From Bacillota bacterium (GTDB lineage: Bacteria > Bacillota > Clostridia > Saccharofermentanales > DTU023): a stretch of 6,790 nucleotides of DNA. Location of the stretch: positions 1 through 6,790 of the forward strand of contig JAFAAL010000035.1 of assembly GCA_023426575.1 (NCBI GenBank). Reading direction: 5' to 3'. Below, piece by piece: positions 6,116 to 6,790 of this stretch. Below the pieces are notes generated by a model, which was not told where the DNA came from, did no database searches, and saw only the letters and a list, made by a program, of their open reading frames with translations. Position numbers and translations under genes: made by a program. The number at the start of each line of letters is the position of its first letter. Positions within the stretch are counted from its first letter, which is position 1.

Positions 6116-6126
6116 GCTGGCTTCTT
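6096..6126. terminator. Bidirectional rho-independent terminator
   Basis: AAGAAGCCAGCTC (6096-6108) pairs perfectly with GAGCTGGCTTCTT (6114-6126) around a 5-base loop (6109-6113). Read on the minus strand, the hairpin is followed by further T-rich sequence (TTGTTT), a good terminator for rpoC, whose stop is 24 bases away. Read on the plus strand the T-tract is short (CTTCTTATAT), giving a weaker terminator for the CdaR-like gene, whose TGA (6113-6115) lies inside the hairpin. Confidence 0.85.
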
Positions 6127-6150
6127 ATATGCACATATATATGAATAGAT

Positions 6151-6790
6151 TTATACTTTTTCCACCTCGAACTCGCTGATGACGTCTCGGTTCTCATCGA
6201 TTCTCGGCGCTGCCGTGATGTCGCGGTAGCGCATGAGTCCCGTTCCCGCGGGGATGAGCTTGCCGATGATGACGTTCTCCTTGAGCCCGTAGAGGCCGTC
6301 GACCTTGCCCTTGACAGCCGCATCCGTCAAGACGCGCGTCTGTTCCTGGAAGGAGGCCGCCGAGAGGAAGGATTCGGTGGCGAGGGATGCCTTTGTGATC
6401 CCGAGGAGGACACGCTCCCCTGAGGCGGGCTGGAGGCCCTTCTCATTCGCCAGGCGATTCGCCTGCTGGAAGTCAAAGAGGGAGACGGTCGTACCGGTCA
6501 TCAGCTCAGTATCGCCTGGGTCATTGACCTTGACCATGCGGAGCATCTGACGGACGATGATCTCGATGTGCTTGTCGTTGATATCGACACCGTTGTTCTT
6601 ATAGACCTTGAGGACCTCGTTGATGATGTAGTTCTGGACGCCGCGCGCCCCCTTGATCTGCATGATGTCGTGGGGATTGACAGAGCCTTCCGTCCGGCGG
6701 TCACCCGCCTCGATCTCTTCGCCATCTTCGATGAGGAGGGGTGTCGAGTAGGGGATTTGATAGCTGGCGAGCTCGCCGTCGGCGCCGGTG
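6151..6790 (-). CDS. rpoC: RNA polymerase beta' subunit, C-terminal part (5' end cut by window edge)
   Basis: The last 212 codons of rpoC are present; the gene enters from the right edge and ends at TAA 6151-6153. Beta' forms much of the catalytic core of RNA polymerase. Highly conserved C-terminal blocks are visible: TEGSVNPHDI, GARGVQNYIINEV, DINDKHIEIIVRQML, VLLGITKASLATESFLSAAS, FQEQTRVLTDAAVKGK and GLKENVIIGKLIPAGTGLM. These resemble Bacillota RpoC. The DNA is GC-rich, like the response regulator at the other end of the window. No ribosomal protein gene (rpsL, rpsG) follows rpoC here; transcription instead appears to stop at the hairpin 24 bases downstream, facing the convergent CdaR-like gene. 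Confidence 0.98.
   Translation of the reverse strand, partial: TGADGELASYQIPYSTPLLIEDGEEIEAGDRRTEGSVNPHDIMQIKGARGVQNYIINEVLKVYKNNGVDINDKHIEIIVRQMLRMVKVNDPGDTELMTGTTVSLFDFQQANRLANEKGLQPASGERVLLGITKASLATESFLSAASFQEQTRVLTDAAVKGKVDGLYGLKENVIIGKLIPAGTGLMRYRDITAAPRIDENRDVISEFEVEKV

Noticed and set aside
700..6150. Insertion sequence or integrative element borders around the AT-rich block
   Set aside because: I found no transposase or integrase gene, no tRNA attachment site and no matching direct or inverted repeats at the two borders.
5988..6323. 111-residue minus-strand open frame spanning the terminator
   Set aside because: It crosses the rpoC stop, the hairpin and the CdaR 3' end, and is Ser/Arg-rich low-complexity typical of a GC-rich shadow frame.
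6305..6725. Open frames overlapping rpoC in other frames (6305-6550 plus, 6501-6725 minus)
   Set aside because: rpoC is unmistakable here; these are compositional shadows of GC-rich coding DNA.
1..6790. CRISPR array, tRNA or rRNA genes
   Set aside because: No regularly spaced repeats and no tRNA- or rRNA-like conserved stretches were seen; nearly all of the window is accounted for by protein-coding genes.

Overview
The window looks like chromosomal DNA of an anaerobe-type Bacillota (Firmicutes). The RpoC C-terminus, the LytTR response regulator, the YfcC-family carrier and the strong AGGAG-type ribosome binding sites all fit this. I cannot resolve the class from the sequence alone.

Layout, left to right. 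Positions 1-678 (minus strand) hold nearly all of a LytTR-type response regulator in GC-rich DNA; its last few codons lie off the left edge. Positions 679-807 are a short intergenic stretch where base composition changes. Positions 808-2133 and 2168-3562 (both minus, 34 bases apart) encode a secernin-like C69/Ntn-hydrolase and, upstream of it, a YfcC/DcuC-superfamily carrier; they form a likely two-gene operon read carrier first. A 237-base divergent control region (3563-3799) contains several inverted repeats. Positions 3800-4933 and 4952-6115 (both plus, 18 bases apart) encode a glycerate 2-kinase and a CdaR/PucR-type sugar-diacid regulator. A 13-bp stem hairpin overlapping the regulator's stop codon separates it from the convergent 3' end of rpoC (6151-6790, minus, GC-rich).

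The four central genes read as one catabolic module. The carrier would bring in a small organic acid or an amide/peptide conjugate. The Ntn-hydrolase could cleave an amide bond. The kinase would make 2-phosphoglycerate for lower glycolysis. The CdaR-like protein would sense glycerate or a related acid and control both divergent transcripts. The gene families are clear; the linkage of the hydrolase to glycerate metabolism is inference and is the most interesting idea here.

The module is noticeably more AT-rich than both flanks: a 60-base sample at 841-900 has 16 G/C and one at 4021-4080 has 26, against 36 at 61-120 and 38 at 6241-6300. This suggests a cassette inserted between rpoC and the response regulator gene.
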